A DNA stretch of 64,000 nucleotides from Flammeovirgaceae bacterium SG7u.111. GTDB taxonomy: Bacteria > Bacteroidota > Bacteroidia > Cytophagales > Flammeovirgaceae. The stretch spans positions 4,603,635-4,667,634 of the forward strand of contig CP139021.1 of assembly GCA_034044135.1 (NCBI GenBank), read 5' to 3'. The notes below the pieces were generated by a model. That model was not told the origin of the DNA and searched no databases. It saw only the letters and a program-made list of their open reading frames with translations. This document shows positions 42,801-52,618 of this stretch, in pieces. The translations under genes and the position numbers were made by a program. Position 1 is the first letter of the stretch, and each line of letters begins with the position of its first letter.

Positions 42801-44069
42801 TAACCAAAGGTTTTTTTTACCTTCGTACACGCCTCCATCCAACGTAAATACACTTCTAGGCTCATCTAATTGGATGAAGTTGTTATTATATTGATCCACT
42901 TCGGTTGGAGGAGCATAGGAAACCCCACCCCCTTCCGTTCCTATCCATAGCCCGCCTTTGTCATCTTCATAAAACGACCGGATTTTATTGTTACTCAAAC
43001 TTCCTTTCTCCGTACCCTGCCTCACATGTCGAAACCGCTTTTTTCCTGGGTCGAACACATTCACCCCTCCACCATTTGTTCCTACCCAAATCAACCCCGT
43101 CCTATCTTTATACAATGATTCGAGCATATTCTTGCTCAAACTTTGAGTATCCATCAAATCGTTTTGAAACTTCTTGGCTATGTATGGAATACCTGCAGAA
43201 TCGTCCTTTATGAGCAATAAACCATCTGTAGAAGCAGCCCAAATTTGGTTGTAATCATCAATTACAAATCCTATAACCGTATTGTCATAAATTTTGATGG
43301 GAGCTTCTTTCTTACCTTGCCTGAGTAAAAAACAACCTTTGTTTACACCTATATACAAATTGCCTTTTTTATCTTCGATAATGCCTCTTACTCCAGTGCC
43401 TAACTCTTCAATATTCAACTTTTCGAGCATGGTCATGCCGGGATCTAGGAAGGTATATATGCCATCTGCACCTCCTACCCAAATAAGTCCTTCGCTATCT
43501 TCAAAAACACAATTGACTCCCCTGTTATCACTGAGCTTTCCTGCGGGAGTAATTCTTTCTATTGTATAAGCACCTTCTCCTTCACCTCCATCATATTTTT
43601 TTCGAATCTTGTTCAACCCTTGATCTGTTCCAACCCAAATATTCCCCTTGCTATCGCCAAAAACACAAGCCACATAATCCCCTGACAAACTCCTGTTATC
43701 CTCTTCCCTATTTCTAAAGTTGGTAAATTTTTCTGTTCTAGCGTTGTACATGCTAACCCCACTTCCCGTAGTCCCTATCCAGATATTCCCTGAAGTATCT
43801 CCTGAAATGGCAAAAATCAAATTACTGCCTATGCTCTCGTTTTTTTGAGGTTTAAAAACTGAAAAATCATAGCCATCATACTTGTTGAGCCCATCGTGTG
43901 TACCAAACCACATAAACCCTTTTTCGTCCTGAAAAATAGCATTTACATCATTCTGAGAAAGCCCATCTTCAATGTCAAGATGCTTGAATGCTACCTGATT
44001 ATTTTGGGCAAACAATCTTACGGAAGTCAACAAAAAAATGAACAATATGTATTTGGTAATTCTCATCAA
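39879..44069 (-). CDS. Hybrid two-component system sensor/regulator (HTCS)
   Basis: 1396 residues with a signal peptide. The periplasmic part (25-770) is a double beta-propeller of Reg_prop repeats (e.g. DEKGFMWFGTHDGLNKYD), closed by a Y_Y_Y domain (770-840) and one membrane helix. The cytoplasmic part has a HisKA (His in NISHEFRTPLT), HATPase (ICDNGVGISPSKL; GSGIGMAYTKSLVEL), receiver (Asp in IIISDIMMPKVDG, about 1190) and a C-terminal AraC-type HTH (1285-1396, ending GFNTPSYFTKCFKRQFGVLPSDY). HTCS proteins bind a specific oligosaccharide in the periplasm and activate the linked susC/susD locus. Here it is the likely activator at the susC promoter. Confidence 0.96.
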   Translation of the reverse strand: MMRITKYILFIFLLTSVRLFAQNNQVAFKHLDIEDGLSQNDVNAIFQDEKGFMWFGTHDGLNKYDGYDFSVFKPQKNESIGSNLIFAISGDTSGNIWIGTTGSGVSMYNARTEKFTNFRNREEDNRSLSGDYVACVFGDSKGNIWVGTDQGLNKIRKKYDGGEGEGAYTIERITPAGKLSDNRGVNCVFEDSEGLIWVGGADGIYTFLDPGMTMLEKLNIEELGTGVRGIIEDKKGNLYIGVNKGCFLLRQGKKEAPIKIYDNTVIGFVIDDYNQIWAASTDGLLLIKDDSAGIPYIAKKFQNDLMDTQSLSKNMLESLYKDRTGLIWVGTNGGGVNVFDPGKKRFRHVRQGTEKGSLSNNKIRSFYEDDKGGLWIGTEGGGVSYAPPTEVDQYNNNFIQLDEPRSVFTLDGGVYEGKKNLWLGSQDSMGLSYLVQDELKNEGASLYRDIIVDGAVLAVYQDTSGFLWAGTYNKGLYRIRLDKKDASPYDRKINLKNEPVYLNTMSNNIVRNIIEDSEGDLWIGTGNGLNKILREDKYRAHPRFKTYLHNAEDSASLSHNYVLALYESKVGDLWVGTFGGGLNKLPQKKGSDFIHYSEEDGLSNNVIKSILEDDEGNLWLGTNKGLSKFDPINETFKNYDKTDGLQSDEFGELAALKRANGEMLFGGVNGFNVFYPNDIIDNTYEPQVVITNFLIHNIPVGVGQKVADKVILKQSISFEKQLSVNYNSNSFSFEFAALHYAAPFQNQYEYKLEGFDETWNKTTAKRRFATYTNIPSGNYRFYVRASNNDGVWAEVPTSLAITVNPPIWGTYWAYGFYVMLVIFLLWIFRRYTLIGVREKHDLVLEHLNKEKEDDLHQMKLSFFTNISHEFRTPLTLILGPLEKLLKSEEDGGVKEKKRHYRLMQRNAWFLLRLVNQLIDFQKIEQGKMELREELGEFVNFMREISEPFELLADKKHINYYVNIRNGLLWAWFDSDKLEKIVYNLLSNAFKFTPEEGEVTVNVFLDDDVNDRSKSAVLIEICDNGVGISPSKLPYIFERFYQAGHKERVKNEGSGIGMAYTKSLVELMGGNIAVESEKGKGTSFKVSFSISKEEDHEKIALQNKRIERLPFGEVSTLAISALIEADIHLKEREGNEKSETNGQPQLLIVDDNPEIRGFIKESLGEGYSILEAVDGEDGIQKTIKHHPDIIISDIMMPKVDGFELCHQLKHNDKTSHIPIILLTAKTDEESKIEGYKTKADAYVMKPFNIEALGLQISNLLSMRAELKRRFRKEIIMKPAEVTATKDDEVFLQKAVDLVEKHMADSEFNVETLIYEMGVSRSHFYLKVKALTDLSSSEFIRTVRLKRAAQLLEKTDLSVKEIIFQTGFNTPSYFTKCFKRQFGVLPSDYPREKFAEDS

Positions 44070-44298
44070 GTGTTTGTAAGTGAAGGTTAGGCTTGATGAA
44101 ATTTAATTAATTATAAGATCAAGAGCCAAGTTTGGCATAATGACAGGCAGCTAAAAGAGAAAAATAGCGCTGAAAACAATGAGAAACTAAGCAAAAAATG
44201 GGGTTAAAACGGTTGAGCAAAAAAATGCCCATTCTCCCAAGGGAAAATGGGCAAATCAAAGGATTCTTCGACTTTGCTTAATGGATATGCGAAGCCAG
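44070..44298. other. Intergenic region upstream of HTCS
   Basis: Holds the terminator of the UnbV gene and the HTCS leader. A TAAATTTC with TTG 21 bases upstream (minus strand, near 44110) is a seven-of-eight match to the -7 box and may be the HTCS promoter. Confidence 0.35.
44219..44253 (-). terminator. Terminator of the susC-susD-UnbV operon
   Basis: Stem TGCCCATT/AATGGGCA with an inner TCCC/GGGA pair, followed on the minus strand by T7. It isolates HTCS from the operon. Confidence 0.78.
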
Positions 44299-47200
44299 TT
44301 ATTGAACCGAATTTTGGTCAATAGCGATAACTCGAAGAGCACCTTGGTTCACCCCCACAAGGTAGGCGGGCTTTTGGTCCGAACCAAGCTTTATTTTTCT
44401 TAGGGATTTCACATCTCCCTCTAGTAACAAGCCTGTTTCAATTGGCGATGTTGCCTCAAATCCCCCTCCACCTAAGCCTTCTAGCACCAAGCCCACGCCC
44501 GTATCGCCACGAGGAGTTTCCACTTCCGAGCCAAAAATATTTCCTGCTAGCACAAGGTCTTTTTTGCCATCTTCATTATAATCCAACACCTGAATGGAAT
44601 TGACAGAAGACAACTGCGCTCGGTTAGGAAGTTGATGGAATTCCATACCAGCTTCGCCTTTGTTTTCTATCCAATAATGGGCAAACGTATTGGCTTCGTA
44701 ATGTAGGGCTTTCGCCAAAACGGCCTCTCCGTAAATATCCGCCAAATTTGCACTGGCGTAAGCATCGAAGGTCTTGAAACGCTTGGCTATAACAGGGATT
44801 TGCTGAGAAGAGCATTCCCGACCACGCAGCGGTAGTTTTTTACCTTTTTTGGTGGTACTCAATACGATATCCATACTCCCATTTTCATCAAAATCGTGGC
44901 CATACACTTCAAAAGGAGCTTTGTCCGATGCTTTGTATTTGTAATTCAAACCCAAATTACCTGCTATCAAGTCTAGGTCGCCATCGTTATCCAAGTCGGC
45001 AACCTCTAAGCCGTACCACCAACCTTTCATGCTTTCTGTTTTATATGCTTTCGAAACATCGTCAAAAGCAGTACCGTTATTTTTGAGCAATAGAATATTC
45101 ATCCATTCTCCGGCAAGCACCAAATCGACTTTTCCGTCGGCATCTATATCTGCCCACTTAGCTGAGGTCACCAAGCCAGCCTCCTTCAAAAGTGGAGCTA
45201 CATCAGCAGTTACATCTGTAAAAACCAATTCACCATCTTTGCCACCTTCGTTCCTCAAAATATAACTGGCAGGAGGAAACGGATACTTACCGGGAATCAC
45301 CCGACCGCCCACAAACAAGTCCAAATCACCGTCAGCATCAAAATCGGCACTGGTTACGCATTGCCCGCTAATCTCCATTTTAGGCAAGGCCTTCTCACTT
45401 TTCACAAACTTCCCACCTTGGTTGAGATACAACCTATCCTGATAATAGCTCATGGGTTTTCGGTAATCATTTCCACCACTGGCCACATACAAATCCAAGT
45501 CGCCATCTTGGTCAAAATCTTCTAGCAATGCCCCTGTATCTTCTTGGTCGCTATCCTGTTCCCATGGACCAGCAACTACCTCAAATTTTCCATCAGGATT
45601 TTGCAGGTACATAGCTGATGTGAAACCAGCCCCATTTCCCACAAAAAAATCGTCCAAACCATCGCCATTTACATCGCCAACAGCTAGACCAGGTCCCCAT
45701 TGGGAGTTTTTGTGGGGCAATAATGGTTCTTTCGCAAAGTCATTGTACTTGTCTTCTTGGTGAAGAAACCCCTCCCCAAAAGCCTGTTTGGTAATGTCGG
45801 AAAAAACCACTTTTGATCCTGTTGCTTCACCAACTATTTCTTTTGCATTTTTATAATCCAACTCCAATACCTGATTGCTTTTTACCGAAGTAAGCATCTC
45901 CACTTTTAGGTCAGGCCATACCACTTTTACCTCGTTTATTTGCGCAACATTTCCCAGGCCAAAATGAAGCAACGGCTCTACGCTAGACTGAAATCCACGG
46001 GTAAGCGATAGCTCTTGCATTTGCTGCTCCCCATTTGATGTTATGAACACACGAGCACCCAAACCGTAGGTATTTTGCTCAGCTCCCTTCAGCCTAATTC
46101 TCAAATAGTTGTTTTCCGTTTGGTCAGAATGGTTTTCGATGAGAGAGAGCTCACTGTCAAGGTTGTTGATCACCACGTCCAAATCTCCATCGTTGTCCAG
46201 ATCTCCGTAAGCAAGCCCATTTGAAAAACCTTCCTCTGACAAGCCCCAATCCGATGTTGCATTTTTGAACTTGAAGTCGCCCATATTTTGGAACACATAG
46301 TTGCTAAGGGGCTGGCTAGGTAGGATAGAAAAATCCTTCTTCGCATCTCCAAAAAAGGATTCTTCCTGATATTTTACCAACACATCGTTGTTGTTCACAT
46401 CCCGTTTCATCCCGTTGGTGACTATCACATCTTTAGCTCCGTCATTGTCCAAATCGGCAAAAAGCGCCCCCCAGCTCCAATCGGTTGTAGCCATGCCAGC
46501 TATCCTCGCCATGTTCCCATAAATAGGAATCCCCTCGGTAGAAATGCCTTGGTTGAGCTGCAAACTATTTTGCATATACTGATAATGAAAGCCGAAATCC
46601 ACCCCTTCTTCAAAAGCCGAAGTGCTCATGGAAGCCATATTCGTTTTGGAACGGTAATGGTCTGCCGGGGTCATGTCCAGCTGTACAATATCTACTAATC
46701 CATCGTTGTTGAAATCTGCTGCATCTGTCCCCATCCCAAACATGGAAGTTTGGCGGGTAGCCTGCTGCAACACTTCTTTGAACGTCCCGTCTTTTTGGTT
46801 GAGGTAAAAATAATCGGGCACATTGAAATCGTTGGAAACGTACATATCTACCCAGCCATCATTGTTCAGATCAGAAGTGACTAGCCCCAGCGTAAGCCCA
46901 AAGTTCCTTACCTGCGCCTCATCGGTCACATTCTCAAACGTATTGTTGCCCTTATTTCGGTACAGATGTCCTGATTCTTCGAGACGGTTTTCATCCATTT
47001 TCAACTTATAAAAGGAGTTTCCTTGCGAAACTTTTACATTAGGATAGTTGGCGACGAACACATCGAGGTCACCGTCTTGGTCATAATCGAAAAAGGAAGC
47101 TTGGATGGATGCGCTGCCGTCGTCTAGCCCAAATTGCTTTGCCGATTCGGTAAAGGTGTTGTCTTGGTTATTGATCAACAGCTGGTTTTTTCCCGGAGTA

Positions 47201-47610
47201 TCTTTTCCCGAAGCGCAGAGGTAAATATCGAGCCAACCATCGTTGTTTACATCGGCCATGGTAACGCCTGTGTACCAGCGCATATCCCCACTGGCATTTG
47301 CTGACTCGCTAATATCTTCAAACTTCATATCACCTTTGTTGAGATACAGCTTATTGGGCACCATATTGCCCGTGACAAACACATCTGAAAGGCCATCGTT
47401 ATTGATATCGCCAATGGCCACGCCACCTCCCATGTAGAGGTAAGGGAAGGTATAATAATTCAAAGTATCATTTTCTATTATGTTGTTAGAAAATGTCATT
47501 CTAGAGCGGGTTGATGGAACTTTGGTAAGCTTTTCATTTGAAGCTTCTCTTCTTTCATGGCAAGAAAAGAGAAGGCTTATTGCGAGGATTGTAATGATAA
47601 AACGGGTCAT
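44299..47610 (-). CDS. FG-GAP/VCBS-repeat lipoprotein with ASPIC/UnbV domain
   Basis: 1103 residues with a lipobox Cys near residue 17 (SLLFSC). At least ten calcium-binding-loop repeats of the type DxNxDGxxD are visible (e.g. DINNDGLSDVFV, DFDQDGDLDLYV). The central ASPIC/UnbV domain reads LRIRLKGAEQNTYGLGARVF. These large proteins are frequently found in SusC/SusD loci, presumably as cell-surface binding or assembly factors; no enzymatic activity is known. It is 210 bases downstream of susD, with two stable hairpins between. Confidence 0.9.
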   Translation of the reverse strand: MTRFIITILAISLLFSCHERREASNEKLTKVPSTRSRMTFSNNIIENDTLNYYTFPYLYMGGGVAIGDINNDGLSDVFVTGNMVPNKLYLNKGDMKFEDISESANASGDMRWYTGVTMADVNNDGWLDIYLCASGKDTPGKNQLLINNQDNTFTESAKQFGLDDGSASIQASFFDYDQDGDLDVFVANYPNVKVSQGNSFYKLKMDENRLEESGHLYRNKGNNTFENVTDEAQVRNFGLTLGLVTSDLNNDGWVDMYVSNDFNVPDYFYLNQKDGTFKEVLQQATRQTSMFGMGTDAADFNNDGLVDIVQLDMTPADHYRSKTNMASMSTSAFEEGVDFGFHYQYMQNSLQLNQGISTEGIPIYGNMARIAGMATTDWSWGALFADLDNDGAKDVIVTNGMKRDVNNNDVLVKYQEESFFGDAKKDFSILPSQPLSNYVFQNMGDFKFKNATSDWGLSEEGFSNGLAYGDLDNDGDLDVVINNLDSELSLIENHSDQTENNYLRIRLKGAEQNTYGLGARVFITSNGEQQMQELSLTRGFQSSVEPLLHFGLGNVAQINEVKVVWPDLKVEMLTSVKSNQVLELDYKNAKEIVGEATGSKVVFSDITKQAFGEGFLHQEDKYNDFAKEPLLPHKNSQWGPGLAVGDVNGDGLDDFFVGNGAGFTSAMYLQNPDGKFEVVAGPWEQDSDQEDTGALLEDFDQDGDLDLYVASGGNDYRKPMSYYQDRLYLNQGGKFVKSEKALPKMEISGQCVTSADFDADGDLDLFVGGRVIPGKYPFPPASYILRNEGGKDGELVFTDVTADVAPLLKEAGLVTSAKWADIDADGKVDLVLAGEWMNILLLKNNGTAFDDVSKAYKTESMKGWWYGLEVADLDNDGDLDLIAGNLGLNYKYKASDKAPFEVYGHDFDENGSMDIVLSTTKKGKKLPLRGRECSSQQIPVIAKRFKTFDAYASANLADIYGEAVLAKALHYEANTFAHYWIENKGEAGMEFHQLPNRAQLSSVNSIQVLDYNEDGKKDLVLAGNIFGSEVETPRGDTGVGLVLEGLGGGGFEATSPIETGLLLEGDVKSLRKIKLGSDQKPAYLVGVNQGALRVIAIDQNSVQ

Positions 47611-47667
47611 ATAATCAAAAGAATAAGGATAAAAAAGTCGATAACTAAACGCTGGCTTTAACCCGAC

Positions 47668-47700
47668 AAATCCCTTCTAGTTCTAGGTTAGAAGGGATTT
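47668..47700 (-). other. Intercistronic hairpin 1 between susD and the UnbV gene
   Basis: Perfect 12-bp arms AAATCCCTTCTA/TAGAAGGGATTT with a nine-base loop and no T-tract. Possible mRNA processing or stability element that separates expression of susCD from the downstream gene. Confidence 0.55.
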
Positions 47701-47724
47701 ATCAGTTATCAAATAATTAAGGGA

Positions 47725-47753
47725 GAAGGAAAGCATAAAAAATGCTTTCCTTC
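47725..47753 (-). other. Intercistronic hairpin 2 between susD and the UnbV gene
   Basis: Perfect 12-bp arms GAAGGAAAGCAT/ATGCTTTCCTTC with a five-base loop. It lies just downstream of the susD stop and may protect the susCD message from 3' decay. Confidence 0.55.
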
Positions 47754-47820
47754 AAAATTTACAAATAAAAATGTCACCTATTACCTAATCATTCTATTTG
47801 CAAGAACTACGCCCAGCCTA

Positions 47821-49377
47821 CTAATAACCAGGATTATGCTTGATTTTCGGGTTGGCATCTATTTCATTTTGAGGGATATCGATATACTCTCTACCAGGCT
47901 TGTAAGCACCTGTTCCCGAGCTTTCAGATTTTAGCTCTGGTTTATTTACCAAGTACTCTTCTATTTTCCCCCATCTTAGTATATCGAAGTAGCGGGTTCT
48001 TTCCAGAGAAAGTTCTTTTACCCTTTCATCTTCAATATCTTGCATGGTGATAGAAGCAAACTCTGGCATGTTCACTCTTCTCCTCACTTCGTTGACTGCT
48101 TCAACCGCAATAGCAGATGAACCATTGAGCATAAACTCTGCTTCTGCATACATCAACAATACATCGGCGTATCTCAAAATCCTAAGGTTGTTACCAGATT
48201 GGTGCCAGCCGTTTGCTTGAGAGGAAACGTACCCTTGTTTCACATCGAGGTGTTTGCTTGCAAAAATCCGAGTATCACCTGGGAATGCATCTTGATAGCT
48301 AGCATCGAGATATGTTCTCGACTTCAATACTTTACCTTGATAGGTTGTAGAATCTTCCGTATCCCAGAAAAGTGTATAGAAAGCCCTTGGGTCAATTTGA
48401 CCATCTACAGTTCTCTCATCTAGGAACAAATCCAATACCCAATCGTTGATTCTCATACCATCTTGACCAGTAAAACCTGCTGGAGCCAAATCTGGGTGGA
48501 AACCAGCTCCTTTTCCTGCTCCTGGAGCATCTCCTCCCCAGCCATTGTTTCCGTCAGAAACGAGCTGTATCTCAAACAATGATTCCCTGTTATTTTCCGC
48601 ATCCTCCGTGAAGTTGTCACCGTAATCATCCACCAACGAATAATTTGGGTTATCAATTACTTTCTGGAAAGCAGCTTTTGCTCCTGCGTAATCTTTTCTG
48701 TACAACAGCACTTTTCCTAAAAGAGCACTTGCCGAAGCAGTTGTTACCCTTCCCAAGTCTTTATCTGCCCAAGAAGCTGGCAACATTGTTTCTGCTTTTT
48801 GCAAATCACTGATGATTTGTGTCCAAACAGCCTCAGGGTCTGCTTGTGAAACATCTCCAACGGGATCTGCTATTTCACTTATCGGCTCTGTAATGAGAGG
48901 AATATTCAGCCAGTTGTTTACCAAACCAAAGTAGTTATACGCCCTAATAAAATGAGCTTCGCCTATTATGTTATCTCTCAGTGTAGTGTTCATTTCAATA
49001 TTTGGCACGTGGTAAATCACCTCGTTAGCTCTTGTTATACACTGATACATCGTACTCCATACCCAAAATGTACCATTACCAGTTGAAATTCCATTAAAAC
49101 TCCCAATAGCCGTACGCTCAGAAGTACCATATGCATTTACCACATCGTCGCGGTAATCGGAAAGGAATATCTCGAAACGCGTGTAATACCATATATGGGT
49201 AAATGGGCTGTATGCACCTATAATCCCTTTGGTAGCATCTTCCTCACTTTTCCAGAACGAACTTGGAGTTAACGCATTTGGGTTACTCTGATTAAGAATT
49301 TCTTCGTTACACCCCATCATCGAAAGACCGATAAAGATCAGGGCTAAAGCAATCGTTTTCTTATATATTGATTTCAT
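47821..49377 (-). CDS. susD: SusD/RagB-family glycan-binding outer-membrane lipoprotein
   Basis: 518 residues, lipobox Cys near residue 23 (LSMMGCNEE). The start (NQSNPNALTPSSFWKSEEDATKGIIGAY) and the end (VNEVRRRVNMPEFASI; ELSLERTRYFDILRWGKIEEY; EYIDIPQNEIDANPKIKHNPGY) are canonical for SusD. It caps the SusC barrel and captures the oligosaccharide. The specific sugar is inferred to be an agar- or porphyran-derived oligosaccharide from the neighbouring catabolic genes. Confidence 0.96.
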   Translation of the reverse strand: MKSIYKKTIALALIFIGLSMMGCNEEILNQSNPNALTPSSFWKSEEDATKGIIGAYSPFTHIWYYTRFEIFLSDYRDDVVNAYGTSERTAIGSFNGISTGNGTFWVWSTMYQCITRANEVIYHVPNIEMNTTLRDNIIGEAHFIRAYNYFGLVNNWLNIPLITEPISEIADPVGDVSQADPEAVWTQIISDLQKAETMLPASWADKDLGRVTTASASALLGKVLLYRKDYAGAKAAFQKVIDNPNYSLVDDYGDNFTEDAENNRESLFEIQLVSDGNNGWGGDAPGAGKGAGFHPDLAPAGFTGQDGMRINDWVLDLFLDERTVDGQIDPRAFYTLFWDTEDSTTYQGKVLKSRTYLDASYQDAFPGDTRIFASKHLDVKQGYVSSQANGWHQSGNNLRILRYADVLLMYAEAEFMLNGSSAIAVEAVNEVRRRVNMPEFASITMQDIEDERVKELSLERTRYFDILRWGKIEEYLVNKPELKSESSGTGAYKPGREYIDIPQNEIDANPKIKHNPGY

Positions 49378-49410
49378 AGTTATTTTCTTTTTAAAATTTG
49401 GAGAGAATGA

Positions 49411-52400
49411 TTAGAATCCGAGCTGAACACCAATTTGCATCTGTCTTGCTGTTGGGTAAGCTCTTTCATCTACACCTGAACTAAAAATCCCTCTTGAACC
49501 TCTGGTATTTCTTCCTACTTCAGGGTAATAACCTGTATAGTTTGTAATGGTGAAGGCATTTTGGATAGAAGCATATATTCTAGCTTTTGAAATACTGGCT
49601 TTAGAAGAAATAGCACTAGGAAGCGTATAACCAATCTGGATATTTCTTAGCCTAAAATAAGCTCCACTTTCCAAGTAAAAGTCTGACATCCTCCTGTTAA
49701 ACCCTGGGTCGCTTAACGTGTTTCTTGGGATACTGCTACCTGAGTTTTCAGGAGTCCAACCATTTAAAGCATCGGCCAAATAGTTTCCTTCTGTATCAAA
49801 GTAACCACGGTATTTGTTAGCATTAAGGATATCGTTCCCATTAACTCCATTGAAGAACATTGTTAAATCAAAGTTTTTATATGACGCATTGAAATTAAAT
49901 CCGTATTCAACATTTGGAGTTGGGTTGCCCAAATACGTTTGATCATCTATATCAATATCGCCATCGCCATCTATATCTTTGAACTTGAGATCACCTGCCT
50001 GTGGGTTATTAGCATCATTAGCAGCTTCCGCTTCTGCATCTGACTGATAAATGCCTTCTACCGTGTATCCAAAGAAAGAAGAAATAGGTTCTCCTACATC
50101 CGTTTTAGTACCCTTCAGTCCGTTGGAAGTAAATTGCCCTTCAATAATCGGTGTAGCATCACCCAAAGCAGTTACCGTATTGTTTAGGATGGTCATATTT
50201 GCAGTAACATCGAATGAGAAATCACCAATTACATCACCGTAACCCAGTAAGAACTCAAATCCTTTGTTTTCCACACTTGCGGTGTTGAAAGGAACACGGT
50301 TATCAAATCCAGCATAACGTGGCACGCCAAGCTCAACCAATACGTCTTCTGAATTTTTTATGAAATAATCCATGGTAAAATCCAATTTCCCATTCAGCGC
50401 CTTAAACTCAATTCCTATATCAGTCGTCTTTGTTGTCTCCCAAGTAATATTAGAGTTTACCCCTTTTGTGATAGAATAACCTGTCGCTCTACTCTGGTCA
50501 ACTCCTATCGGGTATTCACTGAACAGGTTCAATTCTGGGTCAATAGAGTAAACGGGGACATTATTAGAACCAATTTCACCGTAACTAGCCCTTAGTTTTA
50601 AGTTGGTAATAGCCGATACATTCGACATAAATGCCTCATTACTAACATTCCAGCCCAAAGCAAAAGATGGGAACGTACCCCAACGAAGCTCTTCTCTGAA
50701 CAATGAAGAACCATCCCTACGGACTGTGGCAGTCAAAAGGTATTTGTCATCAAATACATAATTCACCCTACCGAAGTAAGATTGAATAGCAGAGGTGTTA
50801 TCTCCTGAAGGCATCTGCGCTCTTTCTTCTGCTGCTGAAGCTACTCTGATATCATTCGAAGGAAATTTCCTTGCTACTACACCCAAATATCTTGTATTAG
50901 ATTTTTGTTGTGTATAACCCGCTAGCACGTTCACAGAATGCTTGCCTGCAATTTTACTGTAGCTCAACGTATTTTCAATTAGGGATGAAAGGAAATTGGT
51001 ATTTCTTTCATTTAACTCGGCAAAAGGTTCATTTCCTACCTCAGAACTATTGAAGAAGTATTGAGGAGTGTACTTAAAATTGTTATCAGCATAAGTCTCT
51101 ATACCGAGGTTTAATTTATAAACCAAACCATCTATTATCTCAAATGAAGCATCTATATTGCCAATCAGCGCATTTCGAGTCACCGTTCTGTCTTCAATGG
51201 TTGACAATCCCAGCGAGTTTCTGATATTGCCAGGGCCATAATATCCACCTAGACTTGAATTATTTCCTTCTGGAATGTTCTGGCCTGTAAAATTGCCATC
51301 TGCATCGTAGATCGGAATAGTTGGAATCAAATCTCTCTCACTATTAAAATAAGGATTGGGGTTGTTAATGGTACGAGAAAGACCAATAGTTTCTTGAATC
51401 GTAAATTTCCCTTTCGTAAAAGAAGAGTTAGCTCTTAAATTGGTTCTTTCAAAAGAAGAGTTTTTCAAGATACCCTCTTGGTCCAGGTGGTTAGCCGAAA
51501 TACTAAAACTTGAATTTTCTCCACCACCAGAAACTCGAAGGTCGGCATTGAACACAGGCGCTGTCCTTAAACTTGCCGCTTGGATATCGCTATCTACAGT
51601 AGGATCAAACTCTGTATCATTAGCTGGGAATCGTGGGTTTCCATCGTTATCCCTTGCCCTGTTCACTATGTCGGCATATTGCCTTGCATTTGCCCAATCA
51701 AGAGTTTTGATGGCTTTTTGTGAACCATAATTCACATCAAGGTCTACACTAATCCCGCCTTTTTTAGATCCTTTCTTCGTAGTGACAATCACTACACCAT
51801 TTGCAGCCCTTGAGCCGTAAATAGCACTTGCAGAAGCATCTTTCAAAACAGTCACGCTCTCAATATCTTGCGCACTGATCATGTTCATGTTGCCAGTAAG
51901 CATACCGTCGATCACGTAAAGAGGGCCCGAATCGGAAAGTGTACCAGAACCCCTGATAGTCACAATTGGGTTCGCTCCTGGCGCGCCGCCGTTGTTTTCG
52001 ACCCTGACACCAGCCATACGCCCTTGCAGCGCTTGTGTAGCATTTGTAGCAGTGAATTTGCTCAATTCTTCGCTATCAACTGAACCTACTGAACCGGTCA
52101 TGTCACTTTTCTTTTGTGTACCGTAACCAATTACCACGACTTCTTCAAGCTGCTCTAAATCCGGCTCTAATGATAGATTGATCTCTGTTTGGTTTTCAAT
52201 TGTTATTTCTTGAGTCAAATAACCAATATAGCTAAACTGCAAAACAGATCCGGTGGGAACATCAAGCTTAAACTTACCATCAATGTCTGTGGTAGTTCCC
52301 GTTGCAGTTCCTTTAATAAGAATACTAACTCCTGGTAATGGCTGACTATCTTCGGCAGATAAAACTGTTCCTGTAATCTGGCTTTGACCGAAGGTAACAG

Positions 52401-52479
52401 TGGTATGGGAAGATAATAGAAAGAGGCAAATACAGCAAAGTATTAACTTTCTGGAAGGTAAGGATTTTTCCATAATCAT
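49411..52479 (-). CDS. susC: SusC/RagA-family TonB-dependent oligosaccharide transporter
   Basis: 1022 residues. After a signal peptide come a carboxypeptidase-regulatory-like domain (GTVLSAEDSQPLPGVSILIKGT), the conserved EEVVVIGYGTQKKSDMTGSV, the plug (residues 120-230, SASAIYGSRAANGVVIVTTKKG) and a large barrel ending QMQIGVQLGF. It imports oligosaccharides together with the SusD lipoprotein encoded 33 bases downstream. It is the first gene of an operon susC-susD-UnbV, driven by the promoter and repeats listed upstream. ATG at 52479 or 52473. Confidence 0.97.
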   Translation of the reverse strand: MIMEKSLPSRKLILCCICLFLLSSHTTVTFGQSQITGTVLSAEDSQPLPGVSILIKGTATGTTTDIDGKFKLDVPTGSVLQFSYIGYLTQEITIENQTEINLSLEPDLEQLEEVVVIGYGTQKKSDMTGSVGSVDSEELSKFTATNATQALQGRMAGVRVENNGGAPGANPIVTIRGSGTLSDSGPLYVIDGMLTGNMNMISAQDIESVTVLKDASASAIYGSRAANGVVIVTTKKGSKKGGISVDLDVNYGSQKAIKTLDWANARQYADIVNRARDNDGNPRFPANDTEFDPTVDSDIQAASLRTAPVFNADLRVSGGGENSSFSISANHLDQEGILKNSSFERTNLRANSSFTKGKFTIQETIGLSRTINNPNPYFNSERDLIPTIPIYDADGNFTGQNIPEGNNSSLGGYYGPGNIRNSLGLSTIEDRTVTRNALIGNIDASFEIIDGLVYKLNLGIETYADNNFKYTPQYFFNSSEVGNEPFAELNERNTNFLSSLIENTLSYSKIAGKHSVNVLAGYTQQKSNTRYLGVVARKFPSNDIRVASAAEERAQMPSGDNTSAIQSYFGRVNYVFDDKYLLTATVRRDGSSLFREELRWGTFPSFALGWNVSNEAFMSNVSAITNLKLRASYGEIGSNNVPVYSIDPELNLFSEYPIGVDQSRATGYSITKGVNSNITWETTKTTDIGIEFKALNGKLDFTMDYFIKNSEDVLVELGVPRYAGFDNRVPFNTASVENKGFEFLLGYGDVIGDFSFDVTANMTILNNTVTALGDATPIIEGQFTSNGLKGTKTDVGEPISSFFGYTVEGIYQSDAEAEAANDANNPQAGDLKFKDIDGDGDIDIDDQTYLGNPTPNVEYGFNFNASYKNFDLTMFFNGVNGNDILNANKYRGYFDTEGNYLADALNGWTPENSGSSIPRNTLSDPGFNRRMSDFYLESGAYFRLRNIQIGYTLPSAISSKASISKARIYASIQNAFTITNYTGYYPEVGRNTRGSRGIFSSGVDERAYPTARQMQIGVQLGF

Positions 52480-52599
52480 ATTTGTTGATTTATATTAATA
52501 ATTAATTGAATACTAAAACACGCATTGCTAATAGGAGGAGGAGTAAACTGGGGAAATCCTCATTTGATAGTATGAGTACTTTTGGGTAGGGCTGCACCA

Positions 52600-52611
52600 A
52601 GTAGTACTACT
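52600..52611. promoter_or_regulatory. 12-bp palindrome AGTAGTACTACT near the susC start site
   Basis: Perfect palindrome just downstream of the predicted -7 box and transcription start (near 52615). It may bind a repressor. Confidence 0.35.
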
Positions 52612-52618
52612 AGTCGTT

